Shown: positions 15,522-25,007 of the stretch, piece by piece | How positions within the stretch are numbered: the stretch's first letter is position 1 | Layout: the number at the start of each line of letters is the position of its first letter | Source of the DNA: an uncultured bacterium | GTDB taxonomy: Bacteria; Verrucomicrobiota; Kiritimatiellia; RFP12; UBA1067 | Length of the DNA: 64,000 bases | Assembly (NCBI GenBank): GCA_902776615.1 | Contig: CACYQU010000003.1 | Coordinates: 1-64,000, forward strand | Reading direction: 5' to 3' | Translations under genes and position numbers: made by a program | Notes under the pieces: generated by a model | The model's input: only the letters and a program-made list of their open reading frames with translations | The model's database searches: none | What the model was told of the DNA's origin: nothing

Positions 15522-17054
15522 TCAGAAAAAAAGATCGCGCTCGCCGCGGCACGTCGCTTCGTACTGTTTCATCACCGTGGGATAGAACTTCGGCAGCCAC
15601 TCCTTGATGCCGGCGAGTTCCTTTTCGATAAGGCGTTCGCCTATCGCCCGCGTTTCGTCGCTCGCGAAGTCGTCCAGCCACTCGCGGAACGTAAGCACCG
15701 CGTTGATCTTGCAGAACTTGCCCTCGCGGCCGGTCTTCAGCGCGTCCATGATGCAGCCTCCCGTTCGACCGCAGCGGTAGCCGGCCGTGCAGAACGAGGT
15801 GATCGTGCCGCGCGACGCGAGATACCTCACCATCTCGTCGATCGACCTGTTGTCGCCGAGCATGAACTGCTGGCGCTCCTTTTCCTGGTGGGCCTCGTTC
15901 GCAAAATCGCTGTAGCCCTTGATCGCGATGTTCGACGAGCAGTCGAGCTGGGTCATGCCGTGGTCAAGCACGCGGTTGCGGCTCGCCGGCGACTCGCGAG
16001 CCGTCACGATCATGCCGGTGTAGGGAACGGAAAGGCGCGCGATTACGAGGATGCGCGCGAAAGTATCGTCGTCGATCAGCCAAGGCGACTCCTCGGGCAC
16101 GCGCGTGCCGCTCGCAGGCTCGAGACGGGGAAACGACAGCGTGTGCGGACCGATGTTGAACCACCGTTCGAGGTCGCGCGCATGCATTACCGTCGCAAGA
16201 AGCTCGAAACGCCAGTCGCAAAGTCCATAGAGAACGCCCAGACCCACATCGTCAACCCCCGCTTCGAGACAGCGGTGGAAGCATGTCGTGCGCCAGTCGT
16301 AGTTGCCCTTCACGCTCCAGGCCGGATGCATCTGCTCGTACAGCTTGCGGTTGTACGTCTCCTGGAAAACCTGGAACGTGCCGATGCCGACCTTCTTCAG
16401 AACCTTGAGATCCTCCACCGGAAGCGGCGCGGCGTTCACGTTCACGCGGCGAATCCCCACAGGCGCGCCGGTGCGCGGCGCCTTCACCTGACGCGCGTAG
16501 CAAGTCTCGATCGTCTCGGCGATGTATTCGGTGGATGTCGAGGGGTGCTCGCCATAGACGGCTATGAGACGCTTGTGGCCTATGCGCCCCGCGAGAACGT
16601 CGATCTCCTCCTTCAGTTCGTCCATGGTCAGCACGCGGCGCTTCTGAAGCGAGTTGCCTTCGCGGAAGCCACAGTACCTGCAGCCGTTCACGCAGAGGTT
16701 CGACATGTACAGCGGCGCAAACATCACAATACGGTTGTCGTAGACCTTGTGCTTTATACGGTCTGCCGCGGCTCGCATCTCCTCGAAGAGCGCAGGGTCT
16801 TCGACCTGCATGAGCACGGCAGTCTCTTCCGGCTCGAGCGTTTCGCAGGTGGATTCGCTCTTGGCTATTATCTCGCGCACGCGAACCGGATCGGCCGGCT
16901 TGCCGTCTATGCCGGCGATGATCCTCTCTATGCGCTCCTCGTCGATGAAATGCCGTCCGCCGGGGAGATATTTGTCGATCTCCTCCTGTACTATGAACCG
17001 CTTTGTGTAATCGGCCGCGTCCGTGAACTTGCGTATGCTTGATGTGTCAGCCAT
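15522..17054 (-). CDS. hydG: [FeFe]-hydrogenase maturase HydG, variant auxiliary-cluster motif
   Basis: 510 residues. A radical-SAM enzyme that splits tyrosine to make the CO and CN ligands of the H-cluster. The radical-SAM cluster motif is C121-x3-C125-x2-C128 (CVNGCRYC). The C-terminal region aligns with the HydG auxiliary-cluster motif CTACYRxGRTG...FC, but here reads CTAGYRCGRTGGC...FC: Cys422 and Cys448 are kept at the canonical spacing of 26, the middle Cys is Gly425, and new cysteines appear at 428 and 434. The overall length and C-terminal helices fit HydG rather than ThiH. Start: the ATG at 17054 has GGAG 10 bases upstream; a TTG three codons earlier is less likely. No hydE, hydF or hydrogenase gene is near. 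Confidence 0.88.
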   Translation of the reverse strand: MADTSSIRKFTDAADYTKRFIVQEEIDKYLPGGRHFIDEERIERIIAGIDGKPADPVRVREIIAKSESTCETLEPEETAVLMQVEDPALFEEMRAAADRIKHKVYDNRIVMFAPLYMSNLCVNGCRYCGFREGNSLQKRRVLTMDELKEEIDVLAGRIGHKRLIAVYGEHPSTSTEYIAETIETCYARQVKAPRTGAPVGIRRVNVNAAPLPVEDLKVLKKVGIGTFQVFQETYNRKLYEQMHPAWSVKGNYDWRTTCFHRCLEAGVDDVGLGVLYGLCDWRFELLATVMHARDLERWFNIGPHTLSFPRLEPASGTRVPEESPWLIDDDTFARILVIARLSVPYTGMIVTARESPASRNRVLDHGMTQLDCSSNIAIKGYSDFANEAHQEKERQQFMLGDNRSIDEMVRYLASRGTITSFCTAGYRCGRTGGCIMDALKTGREGKFCKINAVLTFREWLDDFASDETRAIGERLIEKELAGIKEWLPKFYPTVMKQYEATCRGERDLFF

Positions 17055-17085
17055 AAAAGGCAATCTCCATTTCCATTAAAAGGAC

Positions 17086-17094
17086 ATTATACCG
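17086..17094 (-). promoter_or_regulatory. -10 promoter element of hydG
   Basis: Minus-strand CGGTATAAT overlapping the 3' end of the glycosyltransferase gene; the hexamer 17086-17091 ends 31 bases before the hydG ATG, leaving room for the GGAG ribosome site. Confidence 0.65.
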
Positions 17095-18316
17095 CTTTTC
17101 CGTCCTGCGAGCCGACATGCGGTATGGGTTTCCACCGGCGCGTGGGCAGCACGAGCGTGTACAGCACCGCGGCGGACAGTACGAGCGAAAAAACCGGAAA
17201 CGTCAAGATGGCGATCCAGCGCGGGCGTCGCTTCCTCTGCGAAAGGGCCGTAGCCGCCAGCGCGGTAAACCAGCCCATCACGCAGACGAATGCAAGAACG
17301 CCGAAAAAGAACGTATACGCCCTGCTTCCGGCCGCTCCGCAGCAAAGCTTGGCGATGAAAGTTATGACGTTGAAAAGAAGAACGAACGCGACCGACATGC
17401 CCGTCAGTATTGCGAAATATATGTCGAACAGCCTGAGCGACGGGTGTTTGGCAAGCGCACAGATCCACGGCAGCATGTAAAGCCGGGCCACCTGCCAGCC
17501 GCCCGTGGCCCACCGCCGCAGCTGGCGCCACATGTATCTTGCGGCAACAGGCTGCTCGTCGGCATAGTCCGCTTCAGGCACGTACGCTATTCGACGGCCG
17601 ACGATGTTGCACTGCACAGTGAACTCGACATCCTCCACCATGGTTCTGGTCTTCCAGCCGTCAGGCCCGAGCGCGGAAACGAGGAACGCGAAACCGGTGC
17701 CTGTCAGCTTTGCGGAAAGCCCCAGGTTGGTACGCACCCTGTTCGAAAGCTCGTTCATGATGTTCCAATACACGGTGTACCAGCCTGCGATCGAATTGGC
17801 CTTTGCGTTTGACGAATGGCGGCGCCCGGTCACGACGCATTCGCCGTCCTGAAGCGCGTCGTTGACCGTGTCCAGCCAATTGTCGGCTACGATGTTGTCG
17901 GAATCGAACACCGCAATCGCGTCGAAACCGCCGTGGGCGAGCACGCGCTCCACGCCCCACGCGAGAACGTCGCCCTTTCCGCCGCTCGGGGTTTTCTTCT
18001 CCCAAACCGTCGCTCCAGCCGCCCAGGCGCACTCTGCCGTTCGGTCTGTGCAGTTGTCGGCCAGCACGATCACTTCGCGGCGGTCGGCGGGGTATTTGCC
18101 CATCGCGATGCTTTTCACCGGCATGCGTATCACCGCCTCTTCGTTCCTCGCGCATATCAAGACGGCGAAGCGCATCTTCCTCTGCGCGGCAGGATGGCGG
18201 CGCGGACTTTTCAAAAGGCCCAGCAGCACTATAAGCGTGGACCACAGGAAGACGCAGCTCAACAGGCAGCAAACCAGGTCGAGCGTCAGCACAAACGTCG
18301 GATTGTTCACCTCCAC
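17087..18316 (-). CDS. Membrane-bound family 2 glycosyltransferase
   Basis: 409 residues. One helix at the N-terminus (about 9-32), a GT-A domain with nucleotide-sugar motifs (ICARNEEAVI; the DxD-like FDSDN; the acceptor-site region TMVEDVEF) and the QLRRWATG motif (QxxRW) of processive transferases, then about four C-terminal helices. Such proteins polymerise or transfer sugars at the cytoplasmic face of the membrane. It overlaps the 3' end of the acyltransferase gene by 10 bases, so an envelope glycolipid or polysaccharide is the plausible product; the sugar is not identifiable. Confidence 0.87.
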   Translation of the reverse strand: MEVNNPTFVLTLDLVCCLLSCVFLWSTLIVLLGLLKSPRRHPAAQRKMRFAVLICARNEEAVIRMPVKSIAMGKYPADRREVIVLADNCTDRTAECAWAAGATVWEKKTPSGGKGDVLAWGVERVLAHGGFDAIAVFDSDNIVADNWLDTVNDALQDGECVVTGRRHSSNAKANSIAGWYTVYWNIMNELSNRVRTNLGLSAKLTGTGFAFLVSALGPDGWKTRTMVEDVEFTVQCNIVGRRIAYVPEADYADEQPVAARYMWRQLRRWATGGWQVARLYMLPWICALAKHPSLRLFDIYFAILTGMSVAFVLLFNVITFIAKLCCGAAGSRAYTFFFGVLAFVCVMGWFTALAATALSQRKRRPRWIAILTFPVFSLVLSAAVLYTLVLPTRRWKPIPHVGSQDGKAV

Positions 18317-19122
18317 CTCCTATGTGCCCAAAGATACTGCTCGGGGTACTTGCGTATCGCCTCGCCTAGACGGTCGTTGAGGATCTGCGTGCACTTCGCG
18401 AGGTCGTCGCCGCGCGAAAACCTCAGAGGCGCGCCGCCGACCAGTCTGTAGCGGTATGGCGCGACCCTCACGAACGATCCCACTACGACAGGGTAGCCGG
18501 TTCTCATGGCGAGGCGCGTGACGGATGTGAACGTCTTCGCCGGGCGCCCCAGAAACTCGAGCTTCAAGCCGCCGCTCGTGTGCTGATCCATGAGAATCGT
18601 CATCGCCGCGCGCTCGTCCTTCCACTGGCGCATGATTTCCGGCGTGAAGCCGTTCTTCTTGTCAATCACCGTAACAGGTCCGCGGAAGTGGTGGTTCTTC
18701 ATCCACTTCGCGACCAGCTTGTTGTTCATCACCCGCGCGATTGCTATCATCGGGCGCGCGAAGGAGATTACGTTCGTCGCAGCCTCCCACACGCCATGAT
18801 GCGCACTCGCAAGTATTATTGGAGTGTCTGGCGATTCCAAGAGCAGCTTCACGGCTTCCGGCGACGCCTCGGTTTCAACATCCAGATGCTCGCGCCAGTT
18901 TTCCGCGTTCACTACGCATGGCACGCAAAGCGCCTCGCATACATGGCCGGCAAGATGGCAGAACGATTTCCTGGCGATGCGTCGAGCCTCTTTCGGGTCT
19001 GTCGCCACGCCGCACTTGAGCACATTCTCCACCGCAATCCTGCGGCGCTTCGGCATCACCGCCCACACCAGCGCGGCGAAACCGGCTCCAAAGTCATATG
19101 CATGGCGATGCAAGAAGTTCAT
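18307..19122 (-). CDS. Lipid A late acyltransferase-like protein (LpxL/HtrB family)
   Basis: 271 residues. The catalytic H-x4-E motif is HHGVWE; downstream are the family's DQHTSGGLKLEFLGR and a C-terminal WAHRRWR. An N-terminal hydrophobic segment (MNFLHRHAYDFGAGFAALVWAVMP) anchors it at the inner face of the inner membrane. These enzymes add secondary acyl chains to lipid A precursors or related glycolipids. It ends inside the start of the GT2 gene and follows hisD by 17 bases, downstream of fabF and fabZ that make acyl chains. Confidence 0.85.
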   Translation of the reverse strand: MNFLHRHAYDFGAGFAALVWAVMPKRRRIAVENVLKCGVATDPKEARRIARKSFCHLAGHVCEALCVPCVVNAENWREHLDVETEASPEAVKLLLESPDTPIILASAHHGVWEAATNVISFARPMIAIARVMNNKLVAKWMKNHHFRGPVTVIDKKNGFTPEIMRQWKDERAAMTILMDQHTSGGLKLEFLGRPAKTFTSVTRLAMRTGYPVVVGSFVRVAPYRYRLVGGAPLRFSRGDDLAKCTQILNDRLGEAIRKYPEQYLWAHRRWR

Positions 19123-19139
19123 GCGGAAACCGCTCGGCG

Positions 19140-20423
19140 CTACAAAAACCTTATTGTTGCGGCGCGACCGTGTCCGTCAAGACCCTCGACGGACGCAAAC
19201 GCCTCGATCGCTCCGCGCGTCTCGCGCAGATCGCCTTCTGTGAAGGCCACGAAACTGTGGCGACGGCGGAAGTCGTCCGGCGTGAGGCCGCTGAACATGT
19301 TCGCGGCGCCGCCCGTGGGCAGCACGTGGCTTGGCCCAGCGACAAAATCGCCGACGGATTCCGGCGTCCACGGTCCGACGAAGACGGCACCGGCCGAGCG
19401 CACTCCCTTCATAAGGCGGGCGGCGTTCTTCGTCATTATCTCGAAATGCTCCGGGGCAAAGCGGTTCACGACTTCAAGCCCCTCGTCGAGGTTCTTGGCG
19501 ACCACTATCAAAATTCCGTTGCGGTCGATCACACGCTGCACGAGGGCCTTTCGCGAAAGGGTTTCGGTCTGGCGAAGAACCTCGGCTTTGATTTCCGCGG
19601 CCAGTCTGCGCGATGTGCAGACGCAAAGCGACTTCTCCCAGCCGCTCCCGTGCTCCGCCTGCGAAAGAAGGTCCGCCGCGATCCAGCGAACGTCCACCGA
19701 GCCGTCGGTCAATACGGCGATCTCGCTCGGCCCTGCGACCTGATCTATCGCCACGTATCCGTAGACCTGCCTCTTCGCGGCCGTGACAAACGCATTTCCC
19801 GGCCCGGCGATTTTCTGCACCTTGCGGCACGTTTTAGTGCCGAACGCCATCATGCCAATCGCCTGTATGCCGCCTACGCGGTACACTTCTGTCGCGCCTG
19901 CAAGACCGAGCGCATAGAGCAGAACGGGGTTCACCTCGCCGGTCTTGCCGGCCGGAGTGCAGGCGACGATTTCCTTCACTCCCGCGGCTTTGGCGAGAGT
20001 GACTGTCATTATGGAAGTCGACGCGAGCGGCGCGGTTCCTCCGGGCACATATACGCCAACGCGATCCATGGGAGAGAAGAACTCGCCGGCCGAGCCGCCG
20101 CGGGGCGTCTTCATCGACCACGGCTTTCTGAGCGACGCCGCCGAGAACTTCCTCACTCGCCTGTGGGCGTCTTCCACGGCGCGGCGTATCGCCGGAGGAA
20201 CTTTCGCGGCAGCGGCCGCCATCTCGCCGTCGCCAACCCTGAAGCGCTTCGCCGGAAGCTTCGCCCCCTCGAACTTCGCCACATACTTCGCAACCGCAGC
20301 ATCGCCGCCCTTGCGAATTGCAGCGAGAACCTCTGCGGCCGCCTTCTCCGCTTCTTCAGGAAAAGCCGGCCGCGCGCCGAAGCGCTCGACGGCCGGGCTT
20401 GCGGAATCTACGATGTGTATCAT
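19140..20423 (-). CDS. hisD: Histidinol dehydrogenase
   Basis: 427 residues, standard length. Oxidises L-histidinol to L-histidine with two NAD+, the last two steps of histidine synthesis. Landmarks are the family signatures KIAGPGNAFVTAAKRQVYG and VAGPSEIAVLTD and the conserved RFAPEHFEI stretch holding Zn/substrate residues. No other his gene is adjacent; it sits between fabZ (3 bases upstream) and the acyltransferase gene, in a lipid-synthesis operon. Confidence 0.96.
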   Translation of the reverse strand: MIHIVDSASPAVERFGARPAFPEEAEKAAAEVLAAIRKGGDAAVAKYVAKFEGAKLPAKRFRVGDGEMAAAAAKVPPAIRRAVEDAHRRVRKFSAASLRKPWSMKTPRGGSAGEFFSPMDRVGVYVPGGTAPLASTSIMTVTLAKAAGVKEIVACTPAGKTGEVNPVLLYALGLAGATEVYRVGGIQAIGMMAFGTKTCRKVQKIAGPGNAFVTAAKRQVYGYVAIDQVAGPSEIAVLTDGSVDVRWIAADLLSQAEHGSGWEKSLCVCTSRRLAAEIKAEVLRQTETLSRKALVQRVIDRNGILIVVAKNLDEGLEVVNRFAPEHFEIMTKNAARLMKGVRSAGAVFVGPWTPESVGDFVAGPSHVLPTGGAANMFSGLTPDDFRRRHSFVAFTEGDLRETRGAIEAFASVEGLDGHGRAATIRFL

Positions 20424-20426
20424 GGC

Positions 20427-20891
20427 CTACTTTTCGCCGAGCATGCATTTGACCGTGCAGTCGCATGCAAGCTGCCCGTTGACATAGCCCTTGAGCCCGA
20501 ACACGCCGAGCTTGGAGCGTATTTTTACGTTCTCGACTACGGTGGTCATCTTGTCCCCCGGACGCACCGGGCTGCGGAAACGCGCGTTCTCGACCGCCGC
20601 CAGAACGAACACGGGCTCTTTGTCGGGATCGGCCGCAAGCGCCCCGCGCGCGACGATTCCGGCGCCTGCCACCTGCGCCATCGACTCCACGAGCACCACT
20701 CCGGGCACTATCGGATTACCGGGGAAATGGCCCTTGAAGAAATCGTTCTTCTCCTCCGTATACGTATATTCGCCAACGGCGCCGGTCTCGTCGGCCGAAA
20801 GCAGCGTATCGACGAAGAGGAACGGCGGTCGGTGCGGCAGAAGCTCGACGCCGGGTTTGTTGTACACATTCTTGAAAACAGGGAATTCCAT
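20427..20891 (-). CDS. fabZ: (3R)-hydroxyacyl-ACP dehydratase
   Basis: 154 residues, hot-dog fold. The FabZ active-site helix region HFPGNPIVPGVVLVESMAQ is intact (His and Glu catalytic). Removes water from 3-hydroxyacyl-ACP in fatty-acid elongation. The ATG at 20891 (MEFPVFKN) is used; the open frame continues upstream but is out of phase with the fabF gene, which ends 5 bases earlier. Confidence 0.95.
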   Translation of the reverse strand: MEFPVFKNVYNKPGVELLPHRPPFLFVDTLLSADETGAVGEYTYTEEKNDFFKGHFPGNPIVPGVVLVESMAQVAGAGIVARGALAADPDKEPVFVLAAVENARFRSPVRPGDKMTTVVENVKIRSKLGVFGLKGYVNGQLACDCTVKCMLGEK

Positions 20892-20895
20892 TGCA

Positions 20896-22179
20896 TCAGA
20901 CCTTCTTGAAAACCAGTATTCCGTTGTGTCCGCCAAAGCCGAGCGAGCTTGAAAGCGCAACGCGTATATCGCGGGCGACGCCAACGTTGGGCGTGTAATT
21001 GAGATCGAGCGGCGTCTCGCCCTTCTCGACATCTACCTCGAGATCCGGCTTTTCGTAGTTGATTGTCGGCGGCACGAAGCCTTCCTTTATGGCAAGGGCA
21101 GTGATGGCAGCTTCTAGAGCGCCCGTTCCGCCGAGCAGGTGGCCGTGCATGGACTTGGTGGACGACACGTTGATCTTCTTGGCCCCTTCCTCGCCGAAGA
21201 CGCGCTTGAAGGCCTTGGTCTCCATCTGGTCGTTGAGATGGGTCGAGGTTCCGTGGGCGTTGATGTAGTCTACGGTGGAGAGGTCTTCCACGCCAGCATC
21301 CTTGAGCGCGATGTCGATCGCCTTCACCGCACCGTCGCCGGACGGATCGGGCGCTGTGATGTGGAACGCGTCGGCGGTTGCGCCGTAGCCCGCGAGCTCG
21401 CAGTAGATGCGAGCCCCACGCGCCTTCGCATGCTCTTCGGATTCAAGTATGAGAACAGCCGCGCCTTCGCCCATCACGAATCCGTCGCGATCGGCGTTGA
21501 ACGGACGCGACGACTTCTCGGGCGTGTCGTTGAAATGGGTGGAGAGGGCTTTCATCTTCATGAAACCGCCGATTGTGAACTCGAGAATCGACGCTTCGGT
21601 TCCGCCCGCGACCACTACGTCAGCTCGCCCGGCGCGAATCATATCCATCGCAAGGCCGAGCGCATCGGTGGAGCTGGCGCACGCCGTTACGACAACTTGG
21701 GCAGGTCCCTTGGTGCCGAGCGCGATGGAAACATTGCCGGCAGCCTCGTTCGGAATGAGTTCCGGCACTGCAAGCGGCGAAAGTCTGTCGGGGCCGCGAT
21801 CGAAAAGGATCTTGTAGTTGTCGCCGGTTATGTCGAGGCCGCCGATTCCATTGCCGATCATCGTGCCGACGCGATCCATGTCGGGCTTGTTGTCTTCGGT
21901 AAAGCCGGCGTCGCGCCACGCCTCTACGGCGGCCGCCACCGCATATTGGGAAAACAATGCCATGTGGCGCGCCTCGCGCTTGTCGATAAGGCCGCCATCA
22001 ATGGCATACGCCTGAAAATCCTTCACCTCGCCGGCGACCTGGCAAGTGCAACGCGACGGGTCGAACTTGGCGATTCGGGAGATCCCCGACTTGCCAGACT
22101 TCACCGCATTCCAAACGGCATCTTTACCATTGCCACATCCACAGAGCATGCCAATGCCCGTTATCATCACTTTCTTCAT
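20896..22179 (-). CDS. fabF: Beta-ketoacyl-ACP synthase II
   Basis: 427 residues. Thiolase-fold condensing enzyme of fatty-acid elongation with the Cys-His-His triad: Cys in VTACASSTDALG, His in NAHGTSTH and His in SMHGHLLGG. First gene of fabF-fabZ-hisD-lpxL-like-GT2. An extended -10 box lies 49 bases upstream, with a GGGAG ribosome site before the ATG. Confidence 0.97.
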   Translation of the reverse strand: MKKVMITGIGMLCGCGNGKDAVWNAVKSGKSGISRIAKFDPSRCTCQVAGEVKDFQAYAIDGGLIDKREARHMALFSQYAVAAAVEAWRDAGFTEDNKPDMDRVGTMIGNGIGGLDITGDNYKILFDRGPDRLSPLAVPELIPNEAAGNVSIALGTKGPAQVVVTACASSTDALGLAMDMIRAGRADVVVAGGTEASILEFTIGGFMKMKALSTHFNDTPEKSSRPFNADRDGFVMGEGAAVLILESEEHAKARGARIYCELAGYGATADAFHITAPDPSGDGAVKAIDIALKDAGVEDLSTVDYINAHGTSTHLNDQMETKAFKRVFGEEGAKKINVSSTKSMHGHLLGGTGALEAAITALAIKEGFVPPTINYEKPDLEVDVEKGETPLDLNYTPNVGVARDIRVALSSSLGFGGHNGILVFKKV

Positions 22180-22228
22180 TGTGTACGTTCTCCCATTTCC
22201 GCCTTTAGAGTGGAATCTTTTGGCGCAT

Positions 22229-22237
22229 ATTATACCA
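22229..22237 (-). promoter_or_regulatory. Extended -10 promoter of the fabF operon
   Basis: Minus-strand TTTTGGTATAATATG; the hexamer (22229-22234) ends 49 bases before the fabF ATG. It lies in the gap after the polA stop. Confidence 0.75.
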
Positions 22238-22286
22238 AAATTTCACATAGCCCGCCGAACACCCCGCTACAGGCGGCGAGATTGAA

Positions 22287-25007
22287 TCAATGGGCCGAGA
22301 GCCAGTCGCGGCCTACGCCTATGCCGACCTCAAGCGGAACGCCGAAATCCAGCGCCGTCGTCATCTCGCGGCGGACGATCTCTTTCAAACGCTCCACCTC
22401 GTCGAGCGGAGTATCAAACACGAGTTCGTCGTGTATCTGCAAAACCATCTTCGCGCGCAACCGTTCCGCCTTTATGGCACGGTCCACCTTGACCATCGCT
22501 ACCTTTATCAAATCAGCCGCAGAACCTTGGATTGGCGTATTTATGGCATCGCGCTCAGCCGCCTGACGCGCAGTCGCGTTTCGCGAATTAATGTCGCGCA
22601 AGGTTCGCCGTCGCCCGAGAACCGTCGTGGCGAATCCGTTTTCGCGAGCCTTGGCGATAGCAAAATCCATGTACTCGCGAACCTTCGGATAAAGCTTGAA
22701 ATATGTCTCTATGAGATCGCCCGCCTCGCGTCTCGAAACACCCAGTCTCTGCGAAAGTCCAAACGCCGATATGCCGTAGATTATGCCGAAGTTGACCATC
22801 TTGCACTTCGCGCGCATCTCCGGCGTTACGAAAGCAGGCATTACGTCGTACACACGGCTGGCGGTGTCGCGATGGATGTCTTCACCGTTTCTGAACGCGG
22901 CGAGCATTGCCTCGTCCTTGGAGAACGCGGCCATCAGCCTCAACTCTATCTGCGAATAGTCCGCCGACACTATCGCGTGACGCTCGTCGCGCGCGACGAA
23001 CGCCTTTCTGATCATCTTGCCGCGCTCGGTGCGGATTGGTATGTTCTGCAGGTTCGGGTCGGACGAACTCAAGCGCCCGGTCTCCGTGAACGCCTGCGAA
23101 TATGTCGTGTGCACGCGTCCATTCTCGTCTATCAGCGTCGGCAGCTTGTCCACGTATGTCGACTTGAGCTTGGCACACGCACGATACTCCAGGATCTTCT
23201 TGACTACAGGATGGTCGTTGACGAGCTTGGCAAGAGTCTTTTCGTCAGTCGACCAATTTCCCGTCGACGTCTTCTTCGATGCGCCAGAATTCAGCCCCAG
23301 CCGCCCGAAGAGGAACTCGCCGAGCTGCTTTGGACTATCCACATTTAGACCCGGTCCGGCATACTGGAGGATATCCTGCACAAGGCCAAGTATCTCGCGA
23401 TCCAGCGCTTCGCCGTATTCCTTCAGAGCATCGACGTCGATCTTAACGCCCTCGCGCTCCATATCGATGAGCACCTTCACAAGCGGCTCTTCGACTTCGG
23501 CGAGCGCCTTCGCCGCCCCGGACTCTTCAACCTTCGGGCGCAGCGCGTCGTCGAGTCTGAGCGTGACATCGGCGTCTTCGGCGGCGTAGTCGCGAATCTC
23601 CTCCGGCTTTAGCGCCGCCATCGAAAGCTGGCTCTTGCCGCGTCCGCGCTCGCCTATCAAAGCCTCGATAGGTATGGGCTTGTAGCCGAGAAACTGCACA
23701 GCGAGCGCGTCCATACCGTGACGCGCGGCAGCATCAAGGCAATAGTGCTCGAGCATAGTGTCGCGCGGGATGGACGCGAAACCGATTCCGTATCGGTGAA
23801 GAACGGATCTGTCGAATTTCACATTGTGGCCGACAAAAACCTTCGTCGGGTCGGCGAAGAGCGGACGGAACACGTCTATCTGGTCTGCCGTGACATACCA
23901 CGCCTTCCCAGGCTCCGTGGCGAACGAAAAGCCCACAAGCTTGCAGAAGTGGGCCTCTGTGGAGTCGTGGTCCTCGACCGCAGCAGTCTCGGTGTCGAAC
24001 GCGATCCGCGACTCCTTCATAAGCTCCACCAGAAGCTCCCTGGCGCCAGCCTCGTCGCTGACTAGCCGATAGTCGTGCGGAAACTCCGCGAGCGACGCGA
24101 CCTTCGCCGAGCCCGGCTCCGCGGACGCTTCAGGCGCGGCGTCGCCGAGGAGCGCCTTCGCAAGGCGCGTCAGCTCGAACTTTGCGCACACGGCGGCGAG
24201 CTTTTCGGGATCTGCCCCTGCGAAGCGGTAGTCGTTCCAATCAGGCTCTATCGGCACGTCGGTGCGTATCGTCGCGAGGAATTTCGACATACGCGCGTCT
24301 TCTACCCCGAGCGCCACCTTTTCGCCGAGTTTCCCCTTTATCTTCTGCGCGCCCGCGATTATGCCCTCTACGTCGCCGAAGCGCGAAAGAAGGTCGGCCG
24401 CAGTCTTCTCGCCGACCCCGCGTATTCCCGGTATGTTGTCTGATGAATCGCCCGCGAGCGCGAGATAGTCGATCATCTGTCGCGGCTCGCGCAGATGCCA
24501 ATGTCCGCAGACCTTTGCCGTATCGTATATCTCGGCGTCTTCGCCGGCGTGAGACGGACGATACAGGCTTACGCCCGGACGGACAAGCTGTGCCGCGTCT
24601 TTGTCAGGCGTGGCCATGTATACGTCGAATCCGGCTTCCGCGCCTTTCACGGCCAGAGTGCCCATTACATCGTCGGCCTCGAAACCTTCGACCCGCACCA
24701 CCGGTATTCGCAAGGCCTCGGCCAGTTCGAATGCGTAGGGAATGGACGCTGCGAGATCTTCGGGCATCTTCTGGCGTTGCGCCTTGTAGGGCGGATACGC
24801 CTCATGGCGGAACGTAGGCCCGCCAGGATCCATCGCAAGCACCACATGCGTCGGCCGCTCCTTCTTCAGTATGGACGTCAACCCGCTCGCAAGGCCCAGC
24901 AACGCCGACGTGTTGATGCCGCTCGATGTCATGCGCGGATTCCTGAGGAACACGAAATGCCCCTTGTAGAGAAACGGCATCATGTCGATTATGAAGAGCT
25001 TGTTCAT
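22287..25007 (-). CDS. polA: DNA polymerase I with proofreading
   Basis: 906 residues. Three domains: 5'-3' exonuclease (1-290, with LALAGDSSDNIPGI), 3'-5' exonuclease (about 320-490) and polymerase (500-906). The proofreading residues are all there: FDTET, GHNVKFD and YAAEDAD, so unlike several Gram-positive enzymes the exonuclease should be active. Polymerase motifs are DYSQIELR, the O-helix RRVNFGIIYG-like stretch KMVNFGIIYGIS, and QIHDELVFD. The ATG at 25007 overlaps the prepilin peptidase stop (ATGA), fixing the start. Confidence 0.97.
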   Translation of the reverse strand: MNKLFIIDMMPFLYKGHFVFLRNPRMTSSGINTSALLGLASGLTSILKKERPTHVVLAMDPGGPTFRHEAYPPYKAQRQKMPEDLAASIPYAFELAEALRIPVVRVEGFEADDVMGTLAVKGAEAGFDVYMATPDKDAAQLVRPGVSLYRPSHAGEDAEIYDTAKVCGHWHLREPRQMIDYLALAGDSSDNIPGIRGVGEKTAADLLSRFGDVEGIIAGAQKIKGKLGEKVALGVEDARMSKFLATIRTDVPIEPDWNDYRFAGADPEKLAAVCAKFELTRLAKALLGDAAPEASAEPGSAKVASLAEFPHDYRLVSDEAGARELLVELMKESRIAFDTETAAVEDHDSTEAHFCKLVGFSFATEPGKAWYVTADQIDVFRPLFADPTKVFVGHNVKFDRSVLHRYGIGFASIPRDTMLEHYCLDAAARHGMDALAVQFLGYKPIPIEALIGERGRGKSQLSMAALKPEEIRDYAAEDADVTLRLDDALRPKVEESGAAKALAEVEEPLVKVLIDMEREGVKIDVDALKEYGEALDREILGLVQDILQYAGPGLNVDSPKQLGEFLFGRLGLNSGASKKTSTGNWSTDEKTLAKLVNDHPVVKKILEYRACAKLKSTYVDKLPTLIDENGRVHTTYSQAFTETGRLSSSDPNLQNIPIRTERGKMIRKAFVARDERHAIVSADYSQIELRLMAAFSKDEAMLAAFRNGEDIHRDTASRVYDVMPAFVTPEMRAKCKMVNFGIIYGISAFGLSQRLGVSRREAGDLIETYFKLYPKVREYMDFAIAKARENGFATTVLGRRRTLRDINSRNATARQAAERDAINTPIQGSAADLIKVAMVKVDRAIKAERLRAKMVLQIHDELVFDTPLDEVERLKEIVRREMTTALDFGVPLEVGIGVGRDWLSAH

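Noticed and set aside
15522-17054. ThiH (tyrosine lyase of thiamine synthesis) instead of HydG
   Set aside because: Length, the retained outer Cys pair at HydG spacing and the RGRTG-like segment favour HydG; no thi genes nearby.
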